The notes beneath the pieces are model-generated. The model had not been told where the DNA came from. It ran no database searches and worked only from the letters and a program-made list of their open reading frames with translations. DNA of 16,520 nucleotides, from contig PUNI01000180.1 of the NCBI GenBank assembly GCA_003551745.1, forward strand, positions 1 to 16,520, read 5' to 3'. Numbering within the stretch: position 1 is the first letter of the stretch; each line of letters begins with the position of its first letter. Position numbers and translations under genes: made by a program. The DNA comes from Paracoccaceae bacterium. GTDB lineage: Bacteria > Pseudomonadota > Alphaproteobacteria > Rhodobacterales > Rhodobacteraceae. Of the stretch, positions 1 through 6,895 are shown one piece after another.

Positions 1-279
1 CTGATCGTGCTGGCCGAGGCCGACCCGCCGCTGGAGCGCGACGCCAGCGTCGAACTTGTCCGGTATGCGCCGAGCGCCACCACCGAGGTCTATGCCGGGG
101 AGAACGCCGGCCGCTCCATCACGTCCCACAACATCGTCACCGCCTGGGACACCCTCGGCCAGTGGGACGGCAACGGCCCGGTCACCTTCCATGTCCGGAT
201 CGACGGCGCCGAGCCGGTCGTGGTTCTGGTGCAGGAGATGGGCCACGGCGCCATCCTCGCTGCCACGCAGCTGCGCTGA
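1..279 (+). CDS. DUF1223 family secreted protein, C-terminal part
   Basis: The frame is open from the first base and ends with TGA at 277-279, so the start lies outside the window; about 92 residues are visible. They contain an ENAGRS..HNIV segment, then a short AWDTLGQWDG stretch, and end in VLVQEMGHGAILAATQL. This is the pattern I associate with the C-terminal half of DUF1223 proteins, which in Rhodobacterales are exported and carry a thioredoxin-like N-terminal half with a CxxC motif. That half is not visible here, so the redox assignment rests on family knowledge only. The gene converges on the acyltransferase gene at 343, with only 63 bp between the two stops and no convincing terminator there. 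The biochemical function of the family is not known to me. Confidence 0.75.
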   Translation: MIVLAEADPPLERDASVELVRYAPSATTEVYAGENAGRSITSHNIVTAWDTLGQWDGNGPVTFHVRIDGAEPVVVLVQEMGHGAILAATQLR

Positions 280-342
280 CTGCCTGCGGGGCACTGGGCT
301 GCAGGCGCGGACGCCGTCCGGCAAGCTGCGATCTGGCGCCGG

Positions 343-1290
343 TCAGCCGCCACCCTTCTTGCGACTCCGCTTCACCCTGGGCTTGCGGGCCTTCTTCTCG
401 GCACGCTTCTCGGCATGACGCAGGCCCCAGCGGTCGTGCATCCACAGCCACTGCTCTGGGTGCTTGCGGATCTGCGCCTCCAGGCTGTCGTTGAGCGCCT
501 GGGTCATCTCCTCGGCCGAGCCGTGGGGGATCGGCGTCTCCACCACCAGATCGAAGTGCACCCCGTCGGCGTGCCGCACGCCGTAGACGGGCACCAGAAG
601 CGCATCGTATTTGATCGCCATTTCGGCCGCCGAAAGGGGCGTCAGCGCCTCGCGGCCGAAGAAATCCAGCGGTGCACCCTGCTTGTGGCGCTGGTCGATC
701 AGAAGCCCGATCATGCCGCCCGAGCGCAGGAACCGCACCATCTCGGCCATCCCGCGACGGCTGCGGGGAAACAGCGGCTCTCCGATTGCCTTGATGGCGG
801 CAACGTAGGTTTCGTTGAAGAGGGGGTTGTCCATCGGCCGGTAGAGCCCGCCCATGCGAAAGCCCCGGCCCAGGAAAACCGCCCGCGGCACGTCATAGTT
901 GCCGAAATGCCCGGAGACGAGGATCACGGCACGCCCATCGCGGTGCGCGGCATCGAGGGCGGCCATGCCCTCGGCACCCTTGATCTCGGCCGCCGCTGCG
1001 ATGGCCCGGAACTCCTCGCCCGAGAAGATCTCCATCATCGTTCGGGCCATGCTGTCGGGCACCGCGCGCAGCAGACGGCGCATCTCGGTCTCGGGCATCT
1101 CGGGAAAGGCGTGGCGCAGGTTGCGGCGCATCTTCGGGCGCAGGCCCGCCAGCGGGCACAGCACCTGCGCGTTCAGCCAGCCCACCAGCCCGAGACGCCG
1201 TCGATAGCTCAGCCGGAAGCCCACGGCGAACAGCACCCGCATGAAGACATACTCCAGACGGTGCCACAGCGTGACCGGTTGCGCGCTCAT
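343..1290 (-). CDS. Lysophospholipid / lipid A acyltransferase (LpxL/HtrB type)
   Basis: The product is 315 residues, the usual size for inner-membrane LpxL/LpxM-type enzymes that transfer an acyl chain from acyl-ACP to a lipid A precursor or similar lipid. A hydrophobic N-terminal segment (about residues 11-30) is followed by the acyltransferase domain. The catalytic HX4D box is GHFGNYD at 127-133 (H128, D133). Other family marks are RPMDNPLFN at 151-159, a DQRH block at 199-202 and the late HPEQWLWMHDRW motif at 277-288. The C-terminal ~25 residues are very rich in Lys and Arg, an odd cytoplasmic tail. ATG at 1288-1290 is the first good start; no strong ribosome site precedes it. It is transcribed away from the EEP gene at 1549. 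The acceptor lipid cannot be told from sequence: lipid A is likeliest, an ornithine- or phospholipid-type acceptor is possible. Confidence 0.88.
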   Translation of the reverse strand: MSAQPVTLWHRLEYVFMRVLFAVGFRLSYRRRLGLVGWLNAQVLCPLAGLRPKMRRNLRHAFPEMPETEMRRLLRAVPDSMARTMMEIFSGEEFRAIAAAAEIKGAEGMAALDAAHRDGRAVILVSGHFGNYDVPRAVFLGRGFRMGGLYRPMDNPLFNETYVAAIKAIGEPLFPRSRRGMAEMVRFLRSGGMIGLLIDQRHKQGAPLDFFGREALTPLSAAEMAIKYDALLVPVYGVRHADGVHFDLVVETPIPHGSAEEMTQALNDSLEAQIRKHPEQWLWMHDRWGLRHAEKRAEKKARKPRVKRSRKKGGG

Positions 1291-1440
1291 GGCCCGGCGG
1301 CGGACGCGGATGCAGATGCGGCGAGGACGATCATTCGGATTCGAAGCGTGGTTGGGGAGGCGGTGGAGCGATGCGCGGCGCCCGCCGGACGTCCGCGCGG
1401 TGCAGCCTTAATTCCCGGAGGCCGCGACCACAACCCGCGC

Positions 1441-1478
1441 CCGTCGTCGCGTCGCGGCGCGGCCCGCCGCGACGACGG
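1441..1478. repeat. Inverted repeat in the divergent spacer
   Basis: Two perfect 11-base arms, CCGTCGTCGCG at 1441-1451 and its reverse complement at 1468-1478, flank a 16-base GC-rich centre. It lies in the 258-bp spacer (1291-1548) between the divergent acyltransferase and EEP genes, about 70 bp before the EEP start. No T-run follows on either strand, so it does not look like an intrinsic terminator. An operator or leader stem-loop is possible. I see no other feature in this spacer. Confidence 0.5.
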
Positions 1479-1548
1479 CGGGCTTCCGCTATCGTGACGG
1501 AACGGCTAGAACCTTGCGCATGGTTTCCCCGCTCCCATCTGATCCGGC

Positions 1549-2364
1549 ATGAACGCGAAGTTTTCTATCCCGCAGGTGGCGCCGATCCCGCGTCGCCTCC
1601 GCCGAGTCCGTCCGCGCGCCACTCGCGTGCCGCTGCCGCTGCCCGCCGACGCGCTCGCCGTGGCCTCCTACAACGTGCACAAATGCGTCGGCCTCGACAT
1701 GCGGCGCAGCCCGGAGCGCACCGCGCGGGTGATCGCCGAGCTTGACGCAGACATCGTCGCCCTGCAGGAGGCCGACCGGCGGTTCGGGGATCGCGCGGGA
1801 CTTCTCGATCTCGAGGCCGTGCACTCGATGTCCGGGCTTGCGCCCGTGCCGCTGTCGCTCGGCGGGCGGGCCCATGGCTGGCATGGCAACCTGCTGCTGG
1901 CGCGCAACGCCGAGGTCGAGGCGGTTCGGCCGCTGCAGCTTCCCGGCCTCGAGCCGCGGGGGGCGCTGGTGGTTGACCTGCGCCATCGCGGTCGTCCGCT
2001 GCGGGTGATCGCCGCGCATCTCGGACTGCTGCGCAGATCGCGGCTGGCCCAGTCGCGCGCCCTCGTCGCGGCGCTCGAGTCGGAGGATGATGGTCGCAGC
2101 ACGCTGCTGATGGGCGATCTCAACGAATGGCGGCTGACCCGGCGCTCGTCGCTGGCACCCCTGGCGCCGCGCAAGGGCCCCGCGACCGCGCCGGTGGCCA
2201 GCTTCCCGGCGCATTTTCCCGTGCTGGCGCTCGACCGGATCATGGCGAGCCCCTGCACCGAGATCCTGCGGGTCGAGCCGCATGACAGCCCGCTTGCCCG
2301 TGTGGCGTCCGATCACCTGCCGGTGAAGGCCTGGCTGCGCCTGCCCGCCGCCGCGGTGGCATGA
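1549..2364 (+). CDS. Endonuclease/exonuclease/phosphatase (EEP) family metal-dependent hydrolase
   Basis: The 271-residue product is a complete EEP (DNase I-like) domain after a basic, proline-containing N-terminal stretch of ~35 residues. The whole metal and catalytic set is visible: YNVHKC (41-46), LQEAD with E74, WHGN (111-114), AHLGL with H157, MGDLNEW (188-194, D190 and N192), ALDRI with D229 and SDHLPV (254-259, D255 and H256). Such enzymes cleave phosphodiester or phosphomonoester bonds in nucleic acids, inositol phosphates or lipids; the substrate here is unknown. In-frame stops at 1495, 1507 and 1540 force the start to ATG 1549 or later. The upstream ribosome site is weak. It lies 66 bp before a phospholipase D gene on the same strand. 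In E. coli the EEP protein YbhP is encoded beside cardiolipin synthase ClsB, so a lipid-linked role is reasonable. Confidence 0.85.
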   Translation: MNAKFSIPQVAPIPRRLRRVRPRATRVPLPLPADALAVASYNVHKCVGLDMRRSPERTARVIAELDADIVALQEADRRFGDRAGLLDLEAVHSMSGLAPVPLSLGGRAHGWHGNLLLARNAEVEAVRPLQLPGLEPRGALVVDLRHRGRPLRVIAAHLGLLRRSRLAQSRALVAALESEDDGRSTLLMGDLNEWRLTRRSSLAPLAPRKGPATAPVASFPAHFPVLALDRIMASPCTEILRVEPHDSPLARVASDHLPVKAWLRLPAAAVA

Positions 2365-2430
2365 GGCTGCCGACATGAGGGTGCCGCGCATCGGCCTGGC
2401 CGGCCATGGCGTCAGGCCGGGGGCGGGGAG

Positions 2431-3951
2431 GTGACGTGGCTTCTCTGGCTGCTGGGGGCTCTGGCGGCCCTCGCGGTGGCCTCTTCCCTCGCTCTCTATT
2501 CCTACGGCCGCTTTGCCCGCAACGCGCGGGGCGCTGATTCGCACGCCCTGCCGCGGGACGCCGACGCCACCGAGATCGACCGGCAGCTGGCGCCACTGAC
2601 AGGGCAGCATCCGGGCTGCAGCGGGCTTGCGCTGTCCTGCGAAGGGCGGGGAGCTTTCGCGCTGCGGCTGGCGAGCATCCGCGCGGCCGGCCGCAGCCTC
2701 GACATCGTCACCTATATCTGGCGCGACGACATGTCGGGCAGGCTGCTGGCGCAGGAGCTGATGGCCGCCGCCGACCGGGGCGTGCGCGTGCGGCTGCTGC
2801 TCGACGACGTCAACGTGCAGGGTTTCGACCCGAAATTCCGGGCGCTCAACGGCCATCCGGGCATCGAGGTGCGGCTGTTCAACCCGGTGCGGTATCGCGG
2901 CAACGCCATCCGGCGCGGCATCGAGATGCTGCTGATGGCGGTGCGCTTCAACCGTCGCATGCATGCCAAGCTCTGGATCGCCGACGGCAGGCTTGTGGTC
3001 ACCGGCGGGCGCAACGTGGGCAACGACTACTTCGACGTCCCCGACATGCGCCGGCGGATGGTGCGGGACACCGATCTGGTGATGCTGGGGCCCATCGTCG
3101 GCGACGCCGAGCGGCAGTTCGACGCCTACTGGAACAGCGGCGAGGCGCTGCCGATCGCAGCCTTCTGGCGCGACTACGAAGCCGGGCTCGACCGGTTCCG
3201 CCACCGGCTGGAGGAAAACGCCGCCCTCGACTCGGCGCGGGCGTTGATGGCCGAGGCGGAGGGCGGCCCACTCGTCCCGGACGGGCTGGTCTGGACCGAC
3301 CGCGCCGAGCTGGTCGCCGATCCCCCCGAAAAGGCGATGGCCCGCGCCCAGGATCGCTGGCTGCCGCGGCGGATCCTGCCGCTGCTTGGTGAGGCACAGC
3401 GCGAGCTCCGCATGATCACCCCCTATTTCGTGCCGGGCTGGGAGGGGATGGAACAGCTTCTGGACCTTGCCGAACGGTCGGTGCGGGTCGAGCTTCTCAC
3501 CAATTCGCTGTCGGCCACCAACCACACCGTCGTGCACGGTGCCTACCGGCGCTATCGCTGGCCGCTGCTCGCCGGTGGCGTGCGCATCTACGAGTTCGCG
3601 CCGGGTGTCGGCGGCGGGCAGGGCCCGCTGCGGGCCGAGATGCTGCACTCGAAGGGGTTCACGGTCGATGGCCGGGTCGGCTTCATCGGGACGTTCAACT
3701 TCGACCTGCGCTCGGCCTTCCTGAACATCGAGCTGGGCGTCGTCTTCGAACACCCGGATCTGGTTGCCGCCTTCGACGCGGAGTTCGCGCGCTGCGCCGA
3801 TCCCGCGCAGTCCTATGCGCTGGATCTGCTGGGCCGGCGCATCGGCTGGTCGCTGGGCGGCCATCTGCACAGTCAGGAGCCACAGGCCGGCGCCCTGCGC
3901 CGCGGGATGTCATGGGTGATCGGGCATCTTCCGATCCACTCGCAGCTCTGA
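2431..3951 (+). CDS. Phospholipase D family protein, probable cardiolipin synthase
   Basis: The 506-residue protein starts with one membrane helix (about 3-25) and has two HKD phosphodiesterase motifs: H178-x-K180-x4-D185 followed by GGRNVGNDYF, and H406-x-K408-x4-D413 followed by GTFNFDLRS. Bacterial proteins of this layout, ClsB and ClsC (YmdC), make cardiolipin by transphosphatidylation through a covalent phosphohistidine. The GGRN..DYF stretch resembles ClsC, while the neighbouring EEP gene recalls the ybhP-clsB operon. Broader phospholipase D activity cannot be excluded. The start is GTG 2431; a GGGGAG run touches it directly, closer than usual. The next in-frame start (GTG 2476) would delete the membrane helix, so 2431 is preferred. 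It is probably co-transcribed with the EEP gene and converges on the cold-shock gene. Confidence 0.87.
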   Translation: MTWLLWLLGALAALAVASSLALYSYGRFARNARGADSHALPRDADATEIDRQLAPLTGQHPGCSGLALSCEGRGAFALRLASIRAAGRSLDIVTYIWRDDMSGRLLAQELMAAADRGVRVRLLLDDVNVQGFDPKFRALNGHPGIEVRLFNPVRYRGNAIRRGIEMLLMAVRFNRRMHAKLWIADGRLVVTGGRNVGNDYFDVPDMRRRMVRDTDLVMLGPIVGDAERQFDAYWNSGEALPIAAFWRDYEAGLDRFRHRLEENAALDSARALMAEAEGGPLVPDGLVWTDRAELVADPPEKAMARAQDRWLPRRILPLLGEAQRELRMITPYFVPGWEGMEQLLDLAERSVRVELLTNSLSATNHTVVHGAYRRYRWPLLAGGVRIYEFAPGVGGGQGPLRAEMLHSKGFTVDGRVGFIGTFNFDLRSAFLNIELGVVFEHPDLVAAFDAEFARCADPAQSYALDLLGRRIGWSLGGHLHSQEPQAGALRRGMSWVIGHLPIHSQL

Positions 3952-4010
3952 ACCCGGTCCGCACCGCCTCGGATCGCGCGGCAGTGAGCCTCAGGCGGAG
4001 AGCCTGCGCC

Positions 4011-4042
4011 GGAAAGAGAAAGGGGCGGCTGGCGCCGCCCCT
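4011..4042 (-). terminator. Rho-independent terminator of the cold-shock gene
   Basis: A perfect 9-bp stem (4021-4029 with 4034-4042, AGGGGCGGC / GCCGCCCCT) closes a 4-base loop. On the minus strand it is followed by the T-rich run TTCTCTTTCC (4020-4011). It begins 26 bp after the cold-shock stop codon. There is no T-run on the plus-strand side, so it should act mainly on the cold-shock transcript, not on the converging phospholipase D transcript. Confidence 0.8.
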
Positions 4043-4068
4043 CGAAATTCCGTCGGTGCTTCGGTCGC

Positions 4069-4275
4069 TCAGGCGAGCGACAGATTGGTCGCCGACTGGC
4101 GACCGTCGCGGCCGGTCTCGAGGTCGAAGTTGACCTTCGCGCCATCGTCGAGGCCGCGCAGCCCGGCGCGTTCCACCGCCGAGATGTGCACGAACACGTC
4201 CTTCGAGCCGCCATCCGGCTGGATGAAGCCGAAGCCCTTCGTTGCGTTGAACCATTTCACGGTGCCACTGGCCAT
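4069..4275 (-). CDS. Cold-shock domain protein (CspA family)
   Basis: The 68-residue protein is a single cold-shock OB-fold, full length for the family. RNP1 (KGFGFI, 13-18) and RNP2 (VFVHI, 27-31) are intact, together with the opening GTVKWFN. Such proteins bind single-stranded RNA and DNA and act as RNA chaperones or antiterminators. ATG at 4273-4275 is preceded by AGGAGA (4283-4288 on the opposite strand) at a spacing of 7, a good ribosome site. It has its own terminator and 198 bp of upstream non-coding sequence, enough for the structured 5' leader common in this family; I cannot tell whether this copy is cold-induced. It is monocistronic and converges on the phospholipase D gene. Confidence 0.95.
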   Translation of the reverse strand: MASGTVKWFNATKGFGFIQPDGGSKDVFVHISAVERAGLRGLDDGAKVNFDLETGRDGRQSATNLSLA

Positions 4276-4473
4276 CGTGAGATCTCCTGTCTTGGCGCTG
4301 CCCGCGGAGTGCGGCAGCCTGGCGCAGTCAAATCAGATATCGAACGCCTCGGCCGTGATCGGAGATAGCAGTCGACAGTCAGTAACTCGCGCACCCTCAA
4401 TGGCCCCTGCCGGCCGTGATTGCAAGAACTATTCCGGCAAGACGACCGGCAGGGTTGTGTGCCGGGTGCGGCG

Positions 4474-4926
4474 TTACTCGATCGTCAGGGTGATCGGCTG
4501 CGACACCACGGGCGGGTCGTGCGGGATGTGGTTGTAGTCGCCCAGCAGCAGCCAGAAACTGTGGGTGCCCTCGGGCAGGTCCAGTGTCACCTGGGTCTGG
4601 CCGCCGCCGAAATGGAGGATGTCCTCGGTGGCCGGGATCATGTCGTTCATATCCTGATGCTCGGCCGGATCGAGATTGATGAACATGTGATGATGACCGG
4701 TGTTGGGCCAGTCCACGTCGGCCGGGGCGATGCCCATTCCGCTGAGCCCGAAGTGGAAGGTCACCGGATTGGTCACCGTTGCGCCGTCGGCCGGGCCGAT
4801 GAAGTAGACGACCGCTTCCTCGGGCGAGGGCGTGCGGCTGTGCGCGTGGTCGTGATCCGCGTGATCCGAGGCCAATGCCGCCGCCGGCAGGACAAGCCCC
4901 GCGGCAACTGTGAGTGTTCTGATCAT
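4474..4926 (-). CDS. DUF4399 secreted protein, His-rich
   Basis: The 150-residue product has a Sec signal peptide (MIRTL then a hydrophobic stretch, likely cut after ALA at about 19), so it is exported to the periplasm. A short His/Asp-rich segment follows (HADHDHAH, 22-29), then one compact domain with GPADGATV (44-51), NTGHHHMFI (75-83), HFGGGQTQ (105-112) and LLLGDYNHIPHDPPV (126-140). These motifs match DUF4399, a beta-sandwich family of unknown function. The clustered histidines suggest metal binding, which is inference only. The start at 4926 is chosen because GGGAGGAA (4941-4934) lies 7 bases upstream and the signal peptide begins there; the frame stays open further upstream, but that stretch has no signal character. 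It is divergent from the DUF4168 gene. Confidence 0.82.
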   Translation of the reverse strand: MIRTLTVAAGLVLPAAALASDHADHDHAHSRTPSPEEAVVYFIGPADGATVTNPVTFHFGLSGMGIAPADVDWPNTGHHHMFINLDPAEHQDMNDMIPATEDILHFGGGQTQVTLDLPEGTHSFWLLLGDYNHIPHDPPVVSQPITLTIE

Positions 4927-5240
4927 GTATCTGTTCCTCCCTGGCTGGCGAGACGGCTCCCCGCGTCTCGCTGATGACGGCTTAGTTCGCCCGCCGCTGC
5001 CGGCAAGTTTTCGCTGCCGGGGCACGGTTCCGAATCGCGCGCCAAGCCCCAACGGATCCGGCCTCCGGATCCGGCGGGATCACGCTGGGTTCGCCGGATC
5101 GTGACGGCAACTTCCCGCGGACTGCGCCGCCGAACGGTTGTGACACTGTCCACATCCCTTAGGTCGGGAACAGGCTCGCCGCGCGCCGGCGCCCGTGCGG
5201 GGTGTTGTTGTGGGCGGGCGGAACCGAAACAGGAGACGAC
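4927..5240. other. 314-bp divergent intergenic region with several inverted repeats
   Basis: No gene is supported in this spacer between the divergent DUF4399 and DUF4168 genes. It holds an 8-bp stem-loop (GCGAGACG 4948-4955 with 4964-4971) in the DUF4399 leader and a 9-bp stem with a 3-base loop at 5053-5073 built from GGATCC palindromes. It also holds a CRP/FNR-like sequence TGTGA-N6-CCACA (5139-5154), 85 bp before the DUF4168 start. Promoters for both genes must lie here, but no -35/-10 pair stands out clearly. Confidence 0.5.
5053..5073. repeat. Palindromic stem-loop built from GGATCCGG
   Basis: CGGATCCGG (5053-5061) and its reverse complement CCGGATCCG (5065-5073) form a 9-bp stem with loop CCT. 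Each arm contains the self-complementary GGATCC core, and a third partial copy (CCGGATC) occurs at 5094-5100. No T-run follows. It may be an operator or a small extragenic palindromic element. Confidence 0.5.
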
Positions 5241-5633
5241 ATGACCCTACGCAAATATCTGGCCGCAACCGCCCTCGGCACCTCCATGCTGATGGGAGCG
5301 ACGGTCGCCGGTTCCGGTGCCCTGTTCGCCCAGACCGCTGGTGCGGAGGCCGGAGCACCGGTCAGCGAAGACGAGTTGTCCGCATTCGCGCGTGCCACGC
5401 TGGCCATGTCTGAGGTGCGGGACGCCTATATCCAGCGCATCGAGGCGGCCGCCGACGAGGCCGAGCAGCAGGAACTGATCGAGGAAGGCAACGCTGCGAT
5501 GCTGACGGCCGTCGAGGACGAGCCGGGCATGACCATGGAGCGGTATTTCGAGATCAGCGAGGCCGCCCAGGCCGACCCAGACCTCAATGAACGGATCATG
5601 ATGCAGATCGACGCGATGGTCAGCGACGGCTGA
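5241..5633 (+). CDS. DUF4168 secreted protein
   Basis: The 130-residue product carries an N-terminal signal peptide (MTLRKYL, hydrophobic to about 30, probable cleavage after LFA or AGA). The mature part is a small, acidic, mostly helical domain. SEDELSAFARATLAMSEVRDAY (42-63), an acidic ..EEGNAAMLTAVEDEPGMT.. stretch (81-99), ERYFEISEAAQADPDLNERI (100-119) match the DUF4168 pattern, in which a helix pair ends with a DPxLxxRI motif. The function of the family is unknown; members are usually secreted or periplasmic. ATG 5241 is preferred because AGGAG (5231-5235) lies 5 bases upstream and the signal peptide starts there. The gene ends only 11 bp from the stop of the converging flavoprotein gene. 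Confidence 0.83.
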   Translation: MTLRKYLAATALGTSMLMGATVAGSGALFAQTAGAEAGAPVSEDELSAFARATLAMSEVRDAYIQRIEAAADEAEQQELIEEGNAAMLTAVEDEPGMTMERYFEISEAAQADPDLNERIMMQIDAMVSDG

Positions 5634-5644
5634 TCGCGCGGAGG

Positions 5645-6835
5645 TCAGGCTGACTCACCGGCCGCCACGTTATGGCGGCCGGTCACGCGACCCGCAACGG
5701 TCGCCACGCCATGCCGGGCCAAGCGCAGGAAGAAGCCCTTGCGGATATCGGCATAGTCCAGCTCACCTGCGAGGAGCCGCAGCATCCGGTGCTGCATCGA
5801 TGGGCGTGCGGCGATCACCGCCAGCATCGGGCGGTGCATCAGGCGCCCGAACACCACGCGCTGCAGCAGCCGCGCCTGGCGCAGCTCGCCGTGCAACGGC
5901 GCCAGCGCGGCGCGATAGATGCCGAACGCCCCTCCGCCATCGCCCGCTGCAAGCGCCTGTCCCGCAGCCTCGGCCGCCAGCCGCCCGCTCAGAATGGCGT
6001 GGGCGATGCCTTCTCCGGTCAGCGGATCCACCAGCCCGGCGGCATCGCCGACGAGGAGCACGGGCCCACGCCCCGGCCGGGTGCGGAAGTCGCCGGCCGG
6101 CAGGAACTGTCCCTTGCATCCTGCAAGCTGGCCATCGGCCCCGTGTTGCGCGAGATAGTGCCCGAGGTTGCGCTTCAGGTGCGGATTGGCCCGATGCAGC
6201 CCGCCCACGCCCAGCGTCAGGCTCTCGCATTTGGGAAACGCCCAGCCATAGCCCCAGCATGCCGCGTCGAGGTCGATCTCGACATGGTCGTCGTCCCGCG
6301 GCGGGGCTTCCACTTCCAGCGCGAAGGCAACCGTCGCCGGATCGAAGGACTGCCCGAAAAGCTGGCGGGCGATGTGGCTGTTGATCCCGTCGGCGCCGAT
6401 CAGCACGCCGAAACCGAGGCTCCGCCCGTCGGCCAGATCGAGGCGCCGCCGCGCAGGGTCCAGCGCGCCAGGCTTCACCGGGGCGAAGACCTCGACGCCG
6501 GCCTCCAATGCCAGCCCGTGCAGGCGCGCGTCGAACTCGCGCCGCATCGTCATGTGCAGGGCGGGCGCGTCGTCGACCTCGGCCAGGGGGCGCCCTTGGG
6601 CGGTGAAGCGGACCCGCCGTGAGGTCAGAAAGAGGTCTTCCTCGATCCCGAGGCCGAAGACCTCGGCCAAGTGCCGCGCCGCCCGGCCGGTGACGCCTCC
6701 GCCGCACAGCTTTTCGCGCGGGAAGGCGGCGCGGTCGAGCAGCGCGACCGACAGGCCAAGCCGCGCTGCGGTGACCGCCGCCGCGCTGCCGGCCGGGCCC
6801 GAGCCCACCACCACCACGTCGAAGTTCTGCGCCAT
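5645..6835 (-). CDS. Geranylgeranyl-reductase-family FAD-dependent oxidoreductase
   Basis: The 396-residue protein has the full flavoprotein layout of the geranylgeranyl reductase family. The FAD-binding GSGPAG is at 11-16, the family PREKLCGGGVT block at 39-49, GADG at 147-150, and the second FAD motif VGDAAGLVDPLTGEGIAHA at 262-280. Characterised relatives reduce isoprenoid double bonds (BchP/ChlP, archaeal lipid reductases) or hydroxylate aromatic rings; the substrate here is unknown and there is no sign of photosynthesis genes nearby. It is the last gene of the opgH operon, 60 bp after opgG. ATG 6835 is preferred: a GTG at 6877 is also open but has no ribosome site, while GGGGC precedes 6835. 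Assignment of family is firm; a role in glucan metabolism is only implied by position. Confidence 0.8.
   Translation of the reverse strand: MAQNFDVVVVGSGPAGSAAAVTAARLGLSVALLDRAAFPREKLCGGGVTGRAARHLAEVFGLGIEEDLFLTSRRVRFTAQGRPLAEVDDAPALHMTMRREFDARLHGLALEAGVEVFAPVKPGALDPARRRLDLADGRSLGFGVLIGADGINSHIARQLFGQSFDPATVAFALEVEAPPRDDDHVEIDLDAACWGYGWAFPKCESLTLGVGGLHRANPHLKRNLGHYLAQHGADGQLAGCKGQFLPAGDFRTRPGRGPVLLVGDAAGLVDPLTGEGIAHAILSGRLAAEAAGQALAAGDGGGAFGIYRAALAPLHGELRQARLLQRVVFGRLMHRPMLAVIAARPSMQHRMLRLLAGELDYADIRKGFFLRLARHGVATVAGRVTGRHNVAAGESA
5657..5683. repeat. Perfect 11-bp hairpin at the convergent gene ends
   Basis: ACCGGCCGCCA (5657-5667) and its exact reverse complement (5673-5683) enclose a 5-base loop. 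It lies inside the last codons of the flavoprotein gene and 24 bp past the DUF4168 stop. No T-run follows on either strand, so it is not a standard intrinsic terminator. It could still serve as a shared 3' end stem for both transcripts. Confidence 0.65.
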
Positions 6836-6895
6836 GCTGCCCCGTTGCTGCCGTGGCGTCACCCTATGCCCCGCCACGCGGCTTGGCGAGGGGTG

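Noticed and set aside
308..320. Small 5-bp stem CGGAC-GCC-GTCCG between the first two genes
   Set aside because: Too short and without a T-run; expected by chance in GC-rich DNA.
415..1497. A 360-codon open frame on the plus strand
   Set aside because: It is antisense to the acyltransferase gene with its clear HX4D motif and has no recognisable domain.
1489..3870. A 793-codon open frame on the minus strand
   Set aside because: It lies exactly opposite the EEP and phospholipase D genes, which have complete active-site motifs. Its translation is low in complexity, rich in Arg, Gln, His and Pro, and has no family motif. Long antisense frames are expected at this GC content.
4362..4385. Possible promoter for the cold-shock gene (TTACTG, short spacer, GCTATCTC on the minus strand)
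   Set aside because: The -10 part is good, but the -35 is poor and the spacing is too short for the Caulobacter-type consensus, so it is not called.
4405..4454. 9-base inverted arms CCCTGCCGG / CCGGCAGGG downstream of the DUF4399 gene
   Set aside because: The loop is 32 bases and no T-run follows, so neither a terminator nor a clear operator can be supported.
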